Shown here: positions 36,161-44,976 of the stretch, one piece after another
How positions within the stretch are numbered: the first letter of the stretch is position 1
Layout of the letters: each line of letters starts with the position of its first letter
Source: Candidatus Desulfobia pelagia
GTDB lineage: Bacteria > Desulfobacterota > Desulfobulbia > Desulfobulbales > SURF-16
Length of the DNA stretch: 45,134 bases
Assembly: GCA_014382295.1 (NCBI GenBank)
Contig: JACNJZ010000065.1
Location: forward strand, 7,085 to 52,218
Reading direction: 5' to 3'
Made by a program: the position numbers and the translations under genes
Notes under the pieces: generated by a model
Databases searched by the model: none
What the model was told of the DNA's origin: nothing
What the model saw: only the letters and a program-made list of their open reading frames with translations

Positions 36161-39054
36161 TGCTGTGGAAGTATGTGGTCATACTGGTCGCCTTTGCCTA
36201 TCTCGGTGTAATGTTTGGCGTTGCTTACTACGCAGAGAAACGTGCTGCTGCAGGACGCAGCATTATCAACAATCCCTGGGTCTACTCTCTTTCCATCGCT
36301 GTATACTGCACGACGTGGACCTATTACGGAAGCGTTGGCCGGGCAACCACATCCGGACTGGAATTCCTTGCCGTTTACATAGGCCCGACCCTTATGGCCT
36401 TTCTCTGGTGGCCTGTCCTGAAAAAAATAGTCCGCATCTGTAAAACTCACCGGATTACAACCATTGCCGGATTTATTTCATCACGGTACGGCAAAAGCTT
36501 AACCCTGAGCATCCTGGTCACTGTTTTTTCAGTTGTCGGCATTATGCCCTATATATCTCTGCAACTGAAAGCTGTATCCACCAGTATAAATGGACTGCTT
36601 CAACATCCGGAGATGATAACGCCTGCTCCTTCCATTGTATTATGGTCTGATACCGCTTTTTATGTGGCCCTTATCATGGCAGCTTTTACTATTATTTTCG
36701 GAGCCCGAAACCTGGACACTTTTGAAAGGCATGAAGGAATAGTTGCCGCTGTCGCATTTGAATCACTGGTAAAACTACTGGCATCCCTCGCAGTTGGAAT
36801 ATTCGTTGTATACGGTCTGCATAACGGAATTTTAGACATTTTCGATAAAGCCAGAGCCGTCCCCCATCTGGACACTCTTTTCACCATGGATGGCAATGAC
36901 TACCTGCGATGGAGCACCATCACTTTTTTATCTGCAATGGCAATTATGTTTCTTCCCCGCCAATTTCAAATGATGGTGGTTGAAAATGTAAATGAAAATC
37001 ATATTAAACAGGCCGCATGGATTTTTCCGCTCTATCTTTTCGCCATCAATCTTTTTGTATTGCCAATCGCCTTCAGCGGCATATTGCGTTTTCCATTTGG
37101 AGGCGTCAATCCTGACACCTTTGTCCTGTCCCTCCCGCTTTCAGCGCATTATCACGTCCTTGCCATGTTCGTTTTTCTTGGCGGACTCTCTGCCGCGACT
37201 GCAATGATTGCTGTAACCAGCATTGCAATCAGCACGATGGTAAGCAATGACCTCATTCTCCCCTTAATGATGCGGTTTGGTGTTCTCCGGATTAACCGAC
37301 AAAAAGATTTCAGCGGACATATCCTGAAAATAAGGCAGATAACTATTATTATCATTCTGCTGCTTGGTTATATCAACTTCCGCTGGATAAGCGGCTCCTT
37401 GACCCTGGTCACAATGGGCCTTATCTCTTTTGCCGCTGCCGCCCAGTTCGCGCCATTGATTTTATGTGGAATTTTCTGGAAAGGCGGAACCCGTCTTGGT
37501 GCAATAACCGGTCTCAGCGGTGGTTTTGCCGTCTGGACATACACCATGCTTCTCCCTCTTTTTTCCCAATCCGGCTGGCTGCCAATCAGTTTCATTGAAG
37601 AAGGCCCTTTTGGCATTTCAATCCTGAGGCCTTATCAGTTATTCGGCCTGGAGGGATTTGGATGGCTTGAACACGGAGTTTTCTGGAGCCTTCTGGTAAA
37701 TATCGGAGGATACCTTATAGTCTCTCTTGTTGCTGAACACAGAAGCAGCACAGGGCATATACAGGCAGAGTTATTTGTAGACGTCTTTCGGCCAGAACGA
37801 CGCACCTCTTCATGGCAGGATAATTTCGCAATATCTGACCTCCAGAAACTTTTATGCCGCTTTTTAGGGGATGAACCGGTTGAAAGAATATTCTCTCTAT
37901 ACAGCCGGGCCTTTGCCGGATCAATCGAAGAAAAGGGGGACCTTGTTGATTATGCGGAAAAAATACTTGCAGGCTCCATTGGCTCCGCCTCGGCCCGGCT
38001 TGCTGTGGCATCTGTTGTACAGCAAGCCACCGTTATTAAAGATCCTATAACCGCAGAGGAATCAATACGGGAAAGTGAAGCACGATTACAGGCTATAATG
38101 GACAACACTTCCACAGCTATCACCCTTAAGGATACCCAGGGCCATTTTATTCTCATCAATCGCAAATTTTCAGAGATGGTCGATATGTCAAACGAAGAAA
38201 TCGTTGGAAAAACCGACTACGACATTTTCCCGGAAAAACTTGCAGATAAATACAGAGAAAATGACAGGAAAGCGCAACAGGAGGGCTTCCCGATACAGGT
38301 CGAAGAAACTATCCACCATCCTGATGGACGCCATACATATCTCGCCATCAAGTTTCCCCTCTACGACACAAGCAGAACACCATATGGCATCTGCAGCATA
38401 GCCACAGATATTACAGAACGAAAACGCAGTGAATTTGATCTGCAAAAGAGCCATGACCGTTTAAAACAGGCCCTAGAAGATACTATTACCGCCATTGCAA
38501 GAGCCGTTGAAGCACGGGATCTCTACGTTGCCGGCCACCAGAGACGCGTCGCTCAGCTCGCTGTGGCCATAGCCAGGGAAATGGGACTCAGCGATGATCA
38601 GATTGAAGGGGTCCGCATGGGTGCGATGATCCACGACATAGGAAAAATCCATCTCCCTGCTGAAATTCTAAACAAACCGGCCCGATTGCTTGACACTGAA
38701 TTCGCCCTTGTCAAAAGCCATTCCGAGGTAGGCTACGAAATCCTGAAGGATGTTACATTGCCATGGCCTGTTGCCCAGATTGTCCACCAGCACCATGAGC
38801 ACATTGATGGTTCCGGTTACCCCCATGGACTGCAGGAAAATGATATCCTTATCGAATCAAAGATAGTTTGTGTAGCGGATGTCGTCGAAGCAATGGCAGG
38901 CCACCGCCCTTATAGACCGGCAAAAGGGATTCAAAAAGCCCTGAAGGAAATTGAAAAACATAAAGGGATCTATTATGACCCCAAAGTAGTTGAGGCATGC
39001 CTGCGCCTCTTTAATGAAAAAATATTTACCTTTGAAGAAAAATTGCACTCTTAA
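36160..39054 (+). CDS. Sodium:solute symporter-STAC-PAS-HD-GYP fusion
   Basis: This 964-residue protein joins a transporter to a signalling enzyme. Residues 1-540 are a multi-helix sodium:solute symporter of the kind found in CbrA-type sensors. About 545-625 resembles the STAC linker (DLQKLLCRFLGDEP, LAGSIGSASARLAVAS). A PAS domain spans about 640-755, and an HD-GYP domain about 775-950, with HD at 825-826 and HHEHIDGSGYP at 878-888, predicting cyclic-di-GMP phosphodiesterase activity. CbrA-type proteins carry a histidine kinase at this end instead. The likely logic is that solute uptake or binding alters c-di-GMP level. It is coupled to the small membrane protein before it. The transported solute is unknown. 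Confidence 0.93.
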   Translation: MLWKYVVILVAFAYLGVMFGVAYYAEKRAAAGRSIINNPWVYSLSIAVYCTTWTYYGSVGRATTSGLEFLAVYIGPTLMAFLWWPVLKKIVRICKTHRITTIAGFISSRYGKSLTLSILVTVFSVVGIMPYISLQLKAVSTSINGLLQHPEMITPAPSIVLWSDTAFYVALIMAAFTIIFGARNLDTFERHEGIVAAVAFESLVKLLASLAVGIFVVYGLHNGILDIFDKARAVPHLDTLFTMDGNDYLRWSTITFLSAMAIMFLPRQFQMMVVENVNENHIKQAAWIFPLYLFAINLFVLPIAFSGILRFPFGGVNPDTFVLSLPLSAHYHVLAMFVFLGGLSAATAMIAVTSIAISTMVSNDLILPLMMRFGVLRINRQKDFSGHILKIRQITIIIILLLGYINFRWISGSLTLVTMGLISFAAAAQFAPLILCGIFWKGGTRLGAITGLSGGFAVWTYTMLLPLFSQSGWLPISFIEEGPFGISILRPYQLFGLEGFGWLEHGVFWSLLVNIGGYLIVSLVAEHRSSTGHIQAELFVDVFRPERRTSSWQDNFAISDLQKLLCRFLGDEPVERIFSLYSRAFAGSIEEKGDLVDYAEKILAGSIGSASARLAVASVVQQATVIKDPITAEESIRESEARLQAIMDNTSTAITLKDTQGHFILINRKFSEMVDMSNEEIVGKTDYDIFPEKLADKYRENDRKAQQEGFPIQVEETIHHPDGRHTYLAIKFPLYDTSRTPYGICSIATDITERKRSEFDLQKSHDRLKQALEDTITAIARAVEARDLYVAGHQRRVAQLAVAIAREMGLSDDQIEGVRMGAMIHDIGKIHLPAEILNKPARLLDTEFALVKSHSEVGYEILKDVTLPWPVAQIVHQHHEHIDGSGYPHGLQENDILIESKIVCVADVVEAMAGHRPYRPAKGIQKALKEIEKHKGIYYDPKVVEACLRLFNEKIFTFEEKLHS

Positions 39055-39087
39055 ACAGGCGCCAGAAAAAAAACTAACCCGTATTTT

Positions 39088-40131
39088 TTACAAAACAGGC
39101 ACATGGAAAAGGTATTTCTGGTAACTGAAAACCACGCCATCGGAGACAATTTCCTCCACCCTCAGATGAGAGTCCAAGGTGTCACCTTCCCGCACTATTT
39201 TTCCATTTATACTGGCTAAACGAGAGGCTGGCTTTTTGGCGAAATAGACATGGGCACTAATCTGAAATTCCGGAAGCTCCCCCCGCACAGCCAAGGGCAG
39301 CTGCATGAGATGAAGCGGTTTCCTTCCTGCGCTGTTTTTTTCAGTATTCAATGCAGAGGTTTGTGACATAGCCTTTCTGCGCTCCTGACCCGAAATACTT
39401 TTCGATACTTCCAATTGTTCTTCAGGTAACGTTTCCGTTTCTATAGCTTCCGGTTCTGCCGCAAGAACCGAATCTTCCGGGGAAACAAGATGTTCCTGTT
39501 CCAGTACCACCTCCTCAACAACTTCTTCAATAACCTCATCCTCTTCAATGGCACCAATGAACGCTACTTCCTGAACAGGATCAATATCCACATCTTCAGC
39601 AGTGGCAGCATTTACAGATTCAGGACCACTAGCGTCTGTATCTTCCTGGTTCGTATCTCTATCCATACCCTTTAAGATTTCACTATCAGCTTCTTCAATA
39701 ATACGATCAGGGACAACAGAGACCGGTGCAGATTCTTCCCTGGCTGGCAGAGCCTTCTCTTGACCCTGGCTGGCTGCAATGTTTTCAGCCATAGCTGGAA
39801 TAACAGTCTCCGGACTATTCCCCATGGTTGGTGGTGAAACAACATGTAATGGTTGAGGCTCAACTTCTCTTTCTTTTTCCAGAACCATTACTGTCTCAGG
39901 CGTATCGGGATTATAAACGACAGTCTGGGGTTCTGGTACAGACTGATCCGGACGCATGACAACAATCAAAATAACCGCATTCAGGAGTAAAATTGCCGCA
40001 AGGAAATAAGGCCACACTATTTTCTTGTTATCTTCAGGTGGACGTTCTGACTGAACGGTATTGAGATCCGGGATATGTCCCTTTTGCCTTTTTTGGTCAG
40101 ACTTTTTAAGGGCTTCAAGAATATAGGACAT
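39088..40131 (-). CDS. gspB: GspB (general secretion pathway B) family protein
   Basis: This 347-residue protein has the family start MSYILEALKKSDQKRQKG, one membrane helix at about 38-59, a long acidic, Pro/Glu/Val-rich periplasmic stretch, and the GspB C-terminal domain (about 275-347, LPEFQISAHVYF and GKIVREGDTL). It should partner GspA to help the secretin assemble through peptidoglycan. I use the ATG at 40131, one base after the gspA stop, because it opens the conserved N-terminus; the ORF-track start lies within gspA. Confidence 0.88.
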   Translation of the reverse strand: MSYILEALKKSDQKRQKGHIPDLNTVQSERPPEDNKKIVWPYFLAAILLLNAVILIVVMRPDQSVPEPQTVVYNPDTPETVMVLEKEREVEPQPLHVVSPPTMGNSPETVIPAMAENIAASQGQEKALPAREESAPVSVVPDRIIEEADSEILKGMDRDTNQEDTDASGPESVNAATAEDVDIDPVQEVAFIGAIEEDEVIEEVVEEVVLEQEHLVSPEDSVLAAEPEAIETETLPEEQLEVSKSISGQERRKAMSQTSALNTEKNSAGRKPLHLMQLPLAVRGELPEFQISAHVYFAKKPASRLASINGKIVREGDTLDSHLRVEEIVSDGVVFSYQKYLFHVPVL

Positions 40132-40132
40132 C

Positions 40133-41968
40133 TTACTTATCCTCTGGTATATCAATTAACTTTGGCACGTTGATACCGCATGCCGAATTAAGATGAATTA
40201 TGGTTTGAGGGCCGACGATGCCGTCCGGCACGAGATTCCTGGAAAACTGAAACTGTTTTACCTGGTTGGCTAAGTCACTATTAAACGTAATGGGATTCTG
40301 TGAACTAGGAGACCGCCCCTGGATGAAGGCCAGTTTTTTATCCAGCCATTCCACATTGACAGCAGTATCACCCGGCTTTATGGCAGAAATGTATTCGAGT
40401 GGTTTCGTCCATAACAGGGAATATTCACCGAACCACCGTGATCCGATATCTTCAATCGTAACAATTTTCTCCTCAGACCCGATGACAAGTGTTGCCGTCT
40501 GGCCATGGAAGGCGGTCAGGGCAGCAAAAAAACGATCCCCTTTATCGTCATAAAGAGTCAACACCGCAGGTCGATTGAGATCCACCAGGCTATCGAGACT
40601 CCCCTGGAGATCCAGGCAACGCAAGTTGTGCGATTCGGCAAAAGAACATACCGATGTCCCGCTGCCAGGAATATATGGAACTTGCCAACTGGCAAAAAGA
40701 GCCGTATAGGCCATTCCAGCACTTTCCTTGATCGACTTGTCGCCAGGCCATTCCAATGGAGAAATATCCCGGGATAGTACCCGAATATCAGTCTCACTTA
40801 TTTCTATTTGAATCCCTGGTTCGTCACCATCTGCACCTGGCGTCTCCAGCATTGCCACAGGCATCGCCTGACCTTCAAGACCTACCATCTCCATTTGCAT
40901 GACCGGCTCAACCGGCTCCGCCATGTCACCTTCTTTCAGCTCCATCACAGGACCCACAGGGTTTACATGATCTATTGGAGTTATCGGTTCAACCTTATCC
41001 AGAACATCTACCTGTGAAACAGATTCCTGAATAAAAAATGCGCCTATCTGCGGATTCTGATAATAATAGGCGGCTGCCAATACCGATCCACTGAAGAGAA
41101 GAAACATGGCCGCCAGTGACCAGTAGGACCTTTTTCTGTTTTTCTGCGGATGGTCATCTATATCACCGAAAACTTCCCGTGCTGCTTTTTTCAGAATGGA
41201 TGTGCTTACCTGGTCCTGGTCGTGCACATAGGTACCAAGAAGAGCCCGATCACAAATAATATTGATCAGGCGAGGAGTGCCTTTACTTAACTGATACAGA
41301 AGCTTTAGAGTTGAAGGTGGGAAAATTTTGCTTCGGCCTTCGGCTATTGTTAAACGATGAGCAACATAGGACCCTACCTCCCTTTGAGACAGAGGCTCAA
41401 GATGATACCGGGCAGTTATTCTCTGGGCAAGTTGACGCAACTCAGGACGCTGCAGCATCTCCTTCAGTTCAGGCTGTCCCAGCATAATAATCTGAAGTAG
41501 CTTGCGTTCGTTGGTTTCCAGGTTGGTAAGCAGCCGTATCTGCTCCAGAACATCAACACTGAGATTCTGGGCTTCATCTATAATCAGTACTGCTTTTCGT
41601 CCTTTTGCATGAGACCGTAAAAGAAAGCTGTTAATGTGATCAACAAAGACCTTGATACTATTAAATTTTTCCTGTTGGTCTATACCAAATTCTTCGCATA
41701 TTGTGGCCAGGAGTTCTTCAACCGTTAATTTAGGATTAAAAATGAATGCAATATCGGTATCCTCAGGAACCTGCTCCAGAAGACAACGACAGATCGTCGT
41801 TTTCCCCGTTCCAACTTCACCAGTGAGCAAAACAAAGCCGCTTTCACTCCTGATGCCATAGAGAAGATGAGCCAAAGCCTCCCTGTGGCGTTCACTCATA
41901 AATAAATAATGAGGATTCGGGGCAATAGAAAAAGGAAGTGAGGTAAAACCGAAATATTCTTCGTACAT
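40133..41968 (-). CDS. gspA: GspA/ExeA AAA+ ATPase with peptidoglycan-binding domain
   Basis: This 611-residue protein begins with the conserved MYEEYFGFTSLPFSIAPNPH. The AAA+ domain has Walker A GEVGTGKTT (50-58) and Walker B VLIIDEAQ (127-134). A membrane helix lies at about 282-302. The periplasmic part has a Pro/Met/Val-rich spacer, a C39-peptidase-like region without clear catalytic residues, and a PG_binding_1 domain near the end (QVKQFQFSRNLVPDGIVGPQT). GspA and GspB act together on secretin assembly in type II secretion. I prefer the ATG at 41968; the ORF-track start is a TTG 60 bases upstream. No other secretion genes are in the window. Confidence 0.92.
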   Translation of the reverse strand: MYEEYFGFTSLPFSIAPNPHYLFMSERHREALAHLLYGIRSESGFVLLTGEVGTGKTTICRCLLEQVPEDTDIAFIFNPKLTVEELLATICEEFGIDQQEKFNSIKVFVDHINSFLLRSHAKGRKAVLIIDEAQNLSVDVLEQIRLLTNLETNERKLLQIIMLGQPELKEMLQRPELRQLAQRITARYHLEPLSQREVGSYVAHRLTIAEGRSKIFPPSTLKLLYQLSKGTPRLINIICDRALLGTYVHDQDQVSTSILKKAAREVFGDIDDHPQKNRKRSYWSLAAMFLLFSGSVLAAAYYYQNPQIGAFFIQESVSQVDVLDKVEPITPIDHVNPVGPVMELKEGDMAEPVEPVMQMEMVGLEGQAMPVAMLETPGADGDEPGIQIEISETDIRVLSRDISPLEWPGDKSIKESAGMAYTALFASWQVPYIPGSGTSVCSFAESHNLRCLDLQGSLDSLVDLNRPAVLTLYDDKGDRFFAALTAFHGQTATLVIGSEEKIVTIEDIGSRWFGEYSLLWTKPLEYISAIKPGDTAVNVEWLDKKLAFIQGRSPSSQNPITFNSDLANQVKQFQFSRNLVPDGIVGPQTIIHLNSACGINVPKLIDIPEDK

Positions 41969-42040
41969 AGTAAATTCAACTAGGAAATTATGTGTTGATA
42001 GTAAACGGTTATCGGCATATTCCAGCAACCACGTCTATTA

Positions 42041-43108
42041 CTAAGGAGTTTCTTCATCGATTACACGCAATCCGTCCATTAAGAGCTTCATAAACCCGTC
42101 AATGGGTGAAGATTGCTCTTCATCAGCTGAAAGATTGGCCGAAAAGGAAAAACGACCCTGTTTTTGCCGTAATATATCAAAAAAGGCTTCCCGGCCCTGC
42201 TTTCCCTGAAAATGTGCGCCAACTACCTCTCCACCCTTGAAAGCAACCTGGGCAGACCCGTTATTCAAAGACAATGACACACGTCCAGTCTTGCTGTTTT
42301 CATGTATCATCTGAAATAACTCTGGCGGCTGAAGTTCCGCAAGAGACCCTGTCAGGCCATGAGAGATCCTATCCGTCTGGGAGATATTCGTTTCACCGAG
42401 ACGCTGAACCAGAATTTGCGTCACAGCCATCTGCAGGAAAGGGAATTTGGAGAGAATATTCTTTAAGTCCTTACCAGGGAGGAATACAACCTTGGTCGGC
42501 TCTACCGTTTTTATTGTCGCGCAGACAGGCTTTCCGCTGAAAAGGCTCATTTCGCCAAAAATCTCACCACGTCCGAGAAAAGCAATGGCATCGCCATCGT
42601 TATCGAGGACAGAGACTCTTCCGGAGACAATCATGTACAGATTTTTTCCTGGGTGTCCCTGCTGAATGATAATATCGTCAACATCAAAATCCTTTATAAC
42701 AATAAATTGAATAATAACCTTCAGACTTTCTTCATCCAAAACCTTGAGGAAAGAAAAAGAGTTGAGCATATTCTCAAGTGTCCCCAGAGAACGGGCCTGT
42801 TCTCTGCTCTCCATGGCGGCAAGCATACGCATCTGAGGAGTGGAATACTTTTTCTCCTCAGCAAATCTGAACTTGATAAGCCCGGTGCATCCACTGCAGT
42901 TGAACTCCTTCTTTTCCTTACCCTTGTCAATACTGTCAATTTTTTCAGTTACGAGAATCTCGGTAATTTCGCGGGCGAGAAACAGGCAGGTAGGCTTATC
43001 TGGAGGCAGAGTGAGAGCAAGTCCTGCGAGGCCAAACTCATCGCCAAGACTATACATCGGGCAATCATTAGCAGCAGTAATTACAAATTGGGCTTTTATG
43101 AAACTCAT
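42041..43108 (-). CDS. cNMP-binding and DUF4388 protein with Cys-rich N-terminus
   Basis: This 355-residue cytoplasmic protein has three parts. The N-terminal 90 residues hold cysteines at 16, 41, 71 and 74 (CPMYSLGDEF, FNCSGCTGLIKF) and match no domain I recognise. A cyclic-nucleotide-binding fold follows (118-238, GRGEIFGEMSLFSGKP), then a DUF4388 (PATAN-type) domain (252-352, GTGRVSLSL-like SKTGRVSLSLNNG). Such proteins are frequent in deltaproteobacterial signalling and gliding or pilus control. I use the ATG at 43108, which has GGAGAG upstream; a longer start at 43147 has none. It is followed by the gspA gene. Confidence 0.87.
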   Translation of the reverse strand: MSFIKAQFVITAANDCPMYSLGDEFGLAGLALTLPPDKPTCLFLAREITEILVTEKIDSIDKGKEKKEFNCSGCTGLIKFRFAEEKKYSTPQMRMLAAMESREQARSLGTLENMLNSFSFLKVLDEESLKVIIQFIVIKDFDVDDIIIQQGHPGKNLYMIVSGRVSVLDNDGDAIAFLGRGEIFGEMSLFSGKPVCATIKTVEPTKVVFLPGKDLKNILSKFPFLQMAVTQILVQRLGETNISQTDRISHGLTGSLAELQPPELFQMIHENSKTGRVSLSLNNGSAQVAFKGGEVVGAHFQGKQGREAFFDILRQKQGRFSFSANLSADEEQSSPIDGFMKLLMDGLRVIDEETP

Positions 43109-43262
43109 TGAACCATTCTCTCCGGGGGATGATTTTTTATGGCACATTAACAGCAGGAAAGTTCAGGAAGATTGCTCTCCTGTTTTCCTTGTTGCTATTG
43201 TAACGGGAAAAAAGAGTTCTGACAAACATTGAAGTATTCGCTGTCAGCGCTCCCACACCCTC

Positions 43263-43832
43263 TCAATCCGAAAGAACTTTCCTTCTGATCCGGAGTGCGT
43301 GAATAAAAGTTGGAACATCTGCCTGCCATACCGGCAGGATAAAGGTCATGCTTATTTCCTCTATAGCGGTGAAAAGAAAAACCAGCGAGGATACGCGAAA
43401 AGGAAGGGATGGGCCATCAATCAGCATCAGGATGATACTGACACTCAAAAGAACTGCTGAAAGTTTTGCCCCGAATGTATGATAACTTATAAGTCTTTTA
43501 AATTTGAGAAATCCGCATATAACCGGCAGGATATAACTGAAAAGAACAATACTTACCCATACATCCTCCCGTTGTATGATATCAGGCCGAAGCCACCAGA
43601 TCGAAGGGGGAACCGTGACATAGATAAAATTATCCCCAAGACTGTCCAGTCTTGCACCAAGTTCCGATGTCTGATTCAGCATCCTGGCAATAAAACCGTC
43701 AAGACAATCTGTGATCAAAGCTGCAACAAAAAAGATCAGGAACAGATTGGCTTTCCCGTTCCATGCTAAATAAAGCAGAAGAGGCGCAATGATCAGCCTG
43801 AGGCAGCTAAGTATATTCGGAATATTGACCAT
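43263..43832 (-). CDS. CDP-alcohol phosphatidyltransferase (PgsA-like)
   Basis: This 189-residue membrane enzyme joins a CDP-activated lipid to an alcohol. The family signature is complete: Asp45-Gly46, Ala49-Arg50, Gly59, Asp63 and Asp67 (DCLDGFIARMLNQTSELGARLDSLGD). About six helices surround it. The start MVNIPNILSCLRLIIAPLLL is typical of phosphatidylglycerophosphate synthase, but other alcohols, such as inositol phosphate or serine, cannot be excluded. The ATG at 43832 has AAGGG upstream; the longer start is a GTG. It lies 222 bases after cytochrome b. Confidence 0.86.
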   Translation of the reverse strand: MVNIPNILSCLRLIIAPLLLYLAWNGKANLFLIFFVAALITDCLDGFIARMLNQTSELGARLDSLGDNFIYVTVPPSIWWLRPDIIQREDVWVSIVLFSYILPVICGFLKFKRLISYHTFGAKLSAVLLSVSIILMLIDGPSLPFRVSSLVFLFTAIEEISMTFILPVWQADVPTFIHALRIRRKVLSD

Positions 43833-43946
43833 AATTATACGGACCCTTAACACATAAACCTGTTTCAGGTTCTCACGTGAAGAATTTTGTGTATCTATTC
43901 AACATAATGCTTCAAAACATGAAGAACCACCGAACTGTAGTTGTCT

Positions 43947-44058
43947 AGCAGTGCTGCAGATTCGTTCGTTTGGGACTTCGAGGAGGTAAGCGAGCTTGCG
44001 AGACTCCGATAGCCCCTCTATCTGAGAAGGCCCAAGCGAACGAAGATGCGGTGCTGCT
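43947..44058. repeat. Palindromic repeat, family 3
   Basis: AGCAGTGCTGCAGATTCGTT.. (43947-43979) and ..GAACGAAGATGCGGTGCTGCT (44026-44058) are imperfect 33-base inverted arms around a 46-base centre that itself holds short inverted blocks (GGAGGTAAGCGAGCTTGCG). It occupies the gap between cytochrome b and the phosphatidyltransferase and has no ORF. It differs from families 1 and 2. Confidence 0.8.
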
Positions 44059-44075
44059 GAATAATTACAATTTTG

Positions 44076-44915
44076 TTATCGAAACAAGGCAATTACTGTA
44101 GCAACACCATATATAAACAACCAGGCGATAGAAAAGAAAACAGCCCTTTTCCTCCATGGGTCTTCAACTCGGATAACCGCCACAGCCACGACAAAAACAA
44201 GTGGAAAAAGAACGCCGGACCACAACGGATGTATATAGCGAAGTAGTTCCTGTATTCCAAGGAAAAACCAGGGGCCAGCGATATGCGTCATTCCTGGCTG
44301 CATTGTTTCCATTGGAGCATCCCAGAGAAGAGCCATTCCTGTCATAAGCAGAATCAGGAGGCCATGACTGGAAAGACTAACCCGATAACGGCGGAGGTGA
44401 TCCCAGGCCAGTATACCCCAGATCACTCCCAGGCCGATAAGATGATTAGCGTACACCCTCTTAACACCCTCCTCTAACAGAGCAAACAGCATGGAATTAA
44501 GCAGTTCGCCAATATAGGGGATTGTGAGACAGAGCTGCTCAGCAATAATTCCTGCCGATTCTCCGGTAATATCTCCCCGGAGCACATATCCGGTAAAGAG
44601 CAGAAGTACACCTGCCGGCAGTGTCCCGACGAGAATAATCCATTTTGCCAGAGACAGCCGAAGGTAAGAACCATTATAAATGATGGCCAGGAGATGAACA
44701 GCCGAAAGAAGAAAAAAAATCTGGCTCGAATAGAAATGGAGTGATCTCCAGAAGGCCCCAAAAGGAATAAGCATATCCAGGGAAACCGCAGAATAAAATG
44801 GATGTTCCGGGTTGTACTGCAGGGCAAGAACGAGACCTGAAACCACAGAGACGTAAAGTGATATCAGACTTTTCTCTCCCCATTTTATGTCTGTTATCTT
44901 TACTGCAATATTCAT
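44076..44915 (-). CDS. petB: Cytochrome b (b6/bc1-like) subunit
   Basis: This 279-residue integral membrane protein carries two b-heme ligand pairs, His60 and His74 (LHFYSSQIFFLLSAVHLL) and His158 and His173 (ANHLIGLGVIWGILAWDHL). The 14-residue spacing in the second pair is the cytochrome b6 type. Three further helices follow, with GPWFFLGIQELLRYIHPLW resembling the PEWY region of subunit IV, so the b6 and subunit IV parts are in one chain but shorter than in bc1. It lies directly after the Rieske gene. GTG 44921 is an alternative start to the ATG at 44915. Confidence 0.85.
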   Translation of the reverse strand: MNIAVKITDIKWGEKSLISLYVSVVSGLVLALQYNPEHPFYSAVSLDMLIPFGAFWRSLHFYSSQIFFLLSAVHLLAIIYNGSYLRLSLAKWIILVGTLPAGVLLLFTGYVLRGDITGESAGIIAEQLCLTIPYIGELLNSMLFALLEEGVKRVYANHLIGLGVIWGILAWDHLRRYRVSLSSHGLLILLMTGMALLWDAPMETMQPGMTHIAGPWFFLGIQELLRYIHPLWSGVLFPLVFVVAVAVIRVEDPWRKRAVFFSIAWLFIYGVATVIALFR

Positions 44916-44976
44916 CAACACCCTTTACTCCGGCAGTTTTCGCAATCAGCCTCATCTACTGATTTGCCAATGAGAA

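Noticed and set aside
36160-39054. Histidine kinase like CbrA
   Set aside because: The C-terminal part has HD and HHEHIDGSGYP motifs and no H-box or N/G-box ATP site.
43947-44058. Possible tRNA or structured RNA in the palindrome
   Set aside because: No cloverleaf, TTC-type loop or CCA end; simple inverted arms explain it.
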